Below are positions 5,773 to 6,841 of a DNA stretch of 6,841 nt, piece after piece; within the stretch, counting starts at the first letter, position 1; the number at the start of each line of letters is the position of its first letter. The position numbers and the translations under genes were made by a program. This stretch comes from Acidobacteriota bacterium (GTDB lineage: Bacteria; Acidobacteriota; Thermoanaerobaculia; Multivoradales; JAHEKO01): the NCBI GenBank assembly GCA_029861655.1, contig JAOTZA010000173.1, positions 1-6,841 of the forward strand, read 5' to 3'. The notes below the pieces were generated by a model that ran no database searches, was not told the DNA's origin, and was given only the letters and a program-made list of their open reading frames with translations.

Positions 5773-6771
5773 CTATGCGGCGGCGTGCTGAGCGAGAAAC
5801 CCCTCTAGCTTGCGGCAGAAGCCGGCGGGGGTCTCCATATGAGGGAGGTTGCCGCTGTCATCGAACACTTCGAGCTCGGCTCCCGGAAGCCGCCGCAGCC
5901 ACAGGTCGGCGGTCTCGACCGGTGGCGACGTAGCGCCGCGGCCCCAGCCCAGCCAGACGGGCGTGTCGAGGCGCGGCAAGGCGTCATCCGAAGTCTGGTT
6001 GAGATAGCCGCTCAGAAAGGCCGCTAGTGCCAGATGGGACCCCGGTTGATGACTCGATTGGTAGTGGTGCTCGACCTTGGCGGCGTCTACGCGGTCGGAA
6101 GCGACATAGTTGTCACGGCGGAGGTGGCGCCCGATCGAGGCGTGACTCGTATAGAGATTGAGTGCCGAGGCGCCCAGAACCGGGAGACGCAGCACTCGAT
6201 TGAGCAGCGCGTCTTTGAGGTCGGGCTCCTCACCGTGGAGCTCGATGCCACTCGGCACAACCAGAGCCAGACCCGAAACCGACTCGGGCCGGTCGAGGGC
6301 GACTTCGACTGCGTACGCGGCGGAAAGACCGGCGGCGACAATCGCGGTTCGCCGCCGGATCACGTCGTCGGTGAAATCGGTGAGGAGCTGGATGTAGAGC
6401 TCCGCGTCGTATTCGATTCGCGGCTTGTCCGACCGGCCCCAGCCGATGAGATCGGGGGCGAAGACCTCGAATTGTGAAGCGAGCATTTCACCCGCGGCTC
6501 GCCATTCTTCGCTGTCGTGTCCGGGTCCCAGCGAATGGAGAAGAAGAACTGGAGGTCCTTGGCCGAGCTGTTGAAAGGCCACTTCGCCGAATTTCCAGGC
6601 ATATCGATGGCTGCGCCCCCAACTCGGAGCCGTGAGACGTTGGTTTCGACGCGCTATGAGAATGTTGACCAGCGCTGGAACGCCAACAGCCGCTGCGCCC
6701 AGGACCAGACCTCGAACGAGGCTCTTGCGCCTCCTTCTAGCCTGTTTTTCCTGCTCTCGGCGCGCCGCCAT
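5773..6771 (-). CDS. membrane-anchored alpha/beta-hydrolase-fold protein with degenerate triad
   Basis: This 332-residue protein starts with a basic stretch (A-R-R-R-R-K, 11-16) and one hydrophobic segment (about 18-40), so it is likely anchored in the inner membrane. The alpha/beta-hydrolase domain follows: V-L-L-L-H-S-L-G (75-82, oxyanion loop), D-L-I-G-W-G-R-S-D-K-P (107-117) and a nucleophile elbow A-G-L-S-A-A (147-152) with Ser150. The acid site, usually G-x-x-D, reads W-G-R-G-A-T-S-P-P (276-284) with no Asp or Glu. The usual G-H-L-P-H-x-E reads G-N-L-P-H-M-E (307-313), so the normal catalytic His is Asn308, while His311 remains. It may be a weak or altered enzyme or a binding protein; the substrate is unknown. 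I chose the ATG at 6771. An in-frame GTG at 6810 would add 13 residues, and neither start has a clear ribosome site. It is the first gene of the operon with ileS and the mutase gene. Confidence 0.85.
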   Translation of the reverse strand: MAARREQEKQARRRRKSLVRGLVLGAAAVGVPALVNILIARRNQRLTAPSWGRSHRYAWKFGEVAFQQLGQGPPVLLLHSLGPGHDSEEWRAAGEMLASQFEVFAPDLIGWGRSDKPRIEYDAELYIQLLTDFTDDVIRRRTAIVAAGLSAAYAVEVALDRPESVSGLALVVPSGIELHGEEPDLKDALLNRVLRLPVLGASALNLYTSHASIGRHLRRDNYVASDRVDAAKVEHHYQSSHQPGSHLALAAFLSGYLNQTSDDALPRLDTPVWLGWGRGATSPPVETADLWLRRLPGAELEVFDDSGNLPHMETPAGFCRKLEGFLAQHAAA

Positions 6772-6774
6772 GGG

Positions 6775-6793
6775 CCGCTGATGATAGCAGCGG
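6775..6793 (-). promoter_or_regulatory. possible -10 box inside a small hairpin before the hydrolase gene
   Basis: On the - strand the 6-bp stem CCGCTG/CAGCGG (6793-6788 with 6780-6775) encloses a 7-base loop that holds TATCAT (6786-6781), five of six matches to the sigma-70 -10 consensus. No good -35 box is visible at 16-18 bases spacing. If this is the promoter, transcription would begin about three bases from the ATG at 6771, giving a leaderless message, which would fit the missing Shine-Dalgarno site. Weak evidence; it may be chance. Confidence 0.25.
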
Positions 6794-6841
6794 TCGCCTT
6801 CCGGACCCACCGAGGTTTTCAGGAAGCCCCTGGAGCGGCGG

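Noticed and set aside
4650..5933. 427-codon open frame on the + strand opposite ileS and the hydrolase gene
   Set aside because: It is antisense to a clear, intact ileS and follows its codon structure. No motifs of its own are visible. The same holds for the 299-codon frame at 2541-3440.

Overview
This window is high-GC DNA (my estimate is a little over 60% G+C) from a free-living bacterium. It contains one partial gene on the + strand, a compact three-gene operon on the - strand, and between them an unusual 580-base intergenic stretch rich in inverted repeats. The isoleucyl-tRNA synthetase is of the long type 2 form, similar in layout to the Thermus enzyme. I would guess Acidobacteriota or another deep-branching Gram-negative soil or sediment lineage, but nothing here is diagnostic and the guess is weak.

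Layout. Bases 2-463 (+) are the C-terminal two thirds or so of a YugP-type membrane zinc metallopeptidase whose start lies outside the window. Bases 464-1044 hold no convincing gene. A GC hairpin that may end the peptidase transcript lies at 486-505. It is followed by an element of about 520 bases (about 521-1042) whose two ends are diverged inverted copies of each other, with a third partial copy inside and several more palindromes. This element ends two bases before the stop codon of the next gene. On the - strand, reading from right to left, come an N-terminally anchored alpha/beta-hydrolase-fold protein (6771-5773), ileS (5771-2421) and a phosphomannomutase/phosphoglucomutase gene (2400-1045). 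The gaps between them are 1 base and 20 bases, so they are almost certainly one transcription unit, convergent with the peptidase gene.

How the genes work together. IleRS is an essential translation enzyme. The mutase supplies hexose-1-phosphates for nucleotide sugars and envelope polysaccharides. The hydrolase keeps the nucleophile serine but lacks the usual acid and histidine of the catalytic triad. I see no metabolic link between the three; the arrangement looks like a housekeeping operon. Transcription of the hydrolase probably starts within the last 70 bases of the window, where a TATCAT box and a small hairpin lie just before the ATG.

The most interesting item is the 521-1042 inverted-repeat element. 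It looks like a non-autonomous (MITE-like) insertion or a cluster of REP-like palindromic units parked between two convergent genes. The second is the hydrolase with a degenerate triad.
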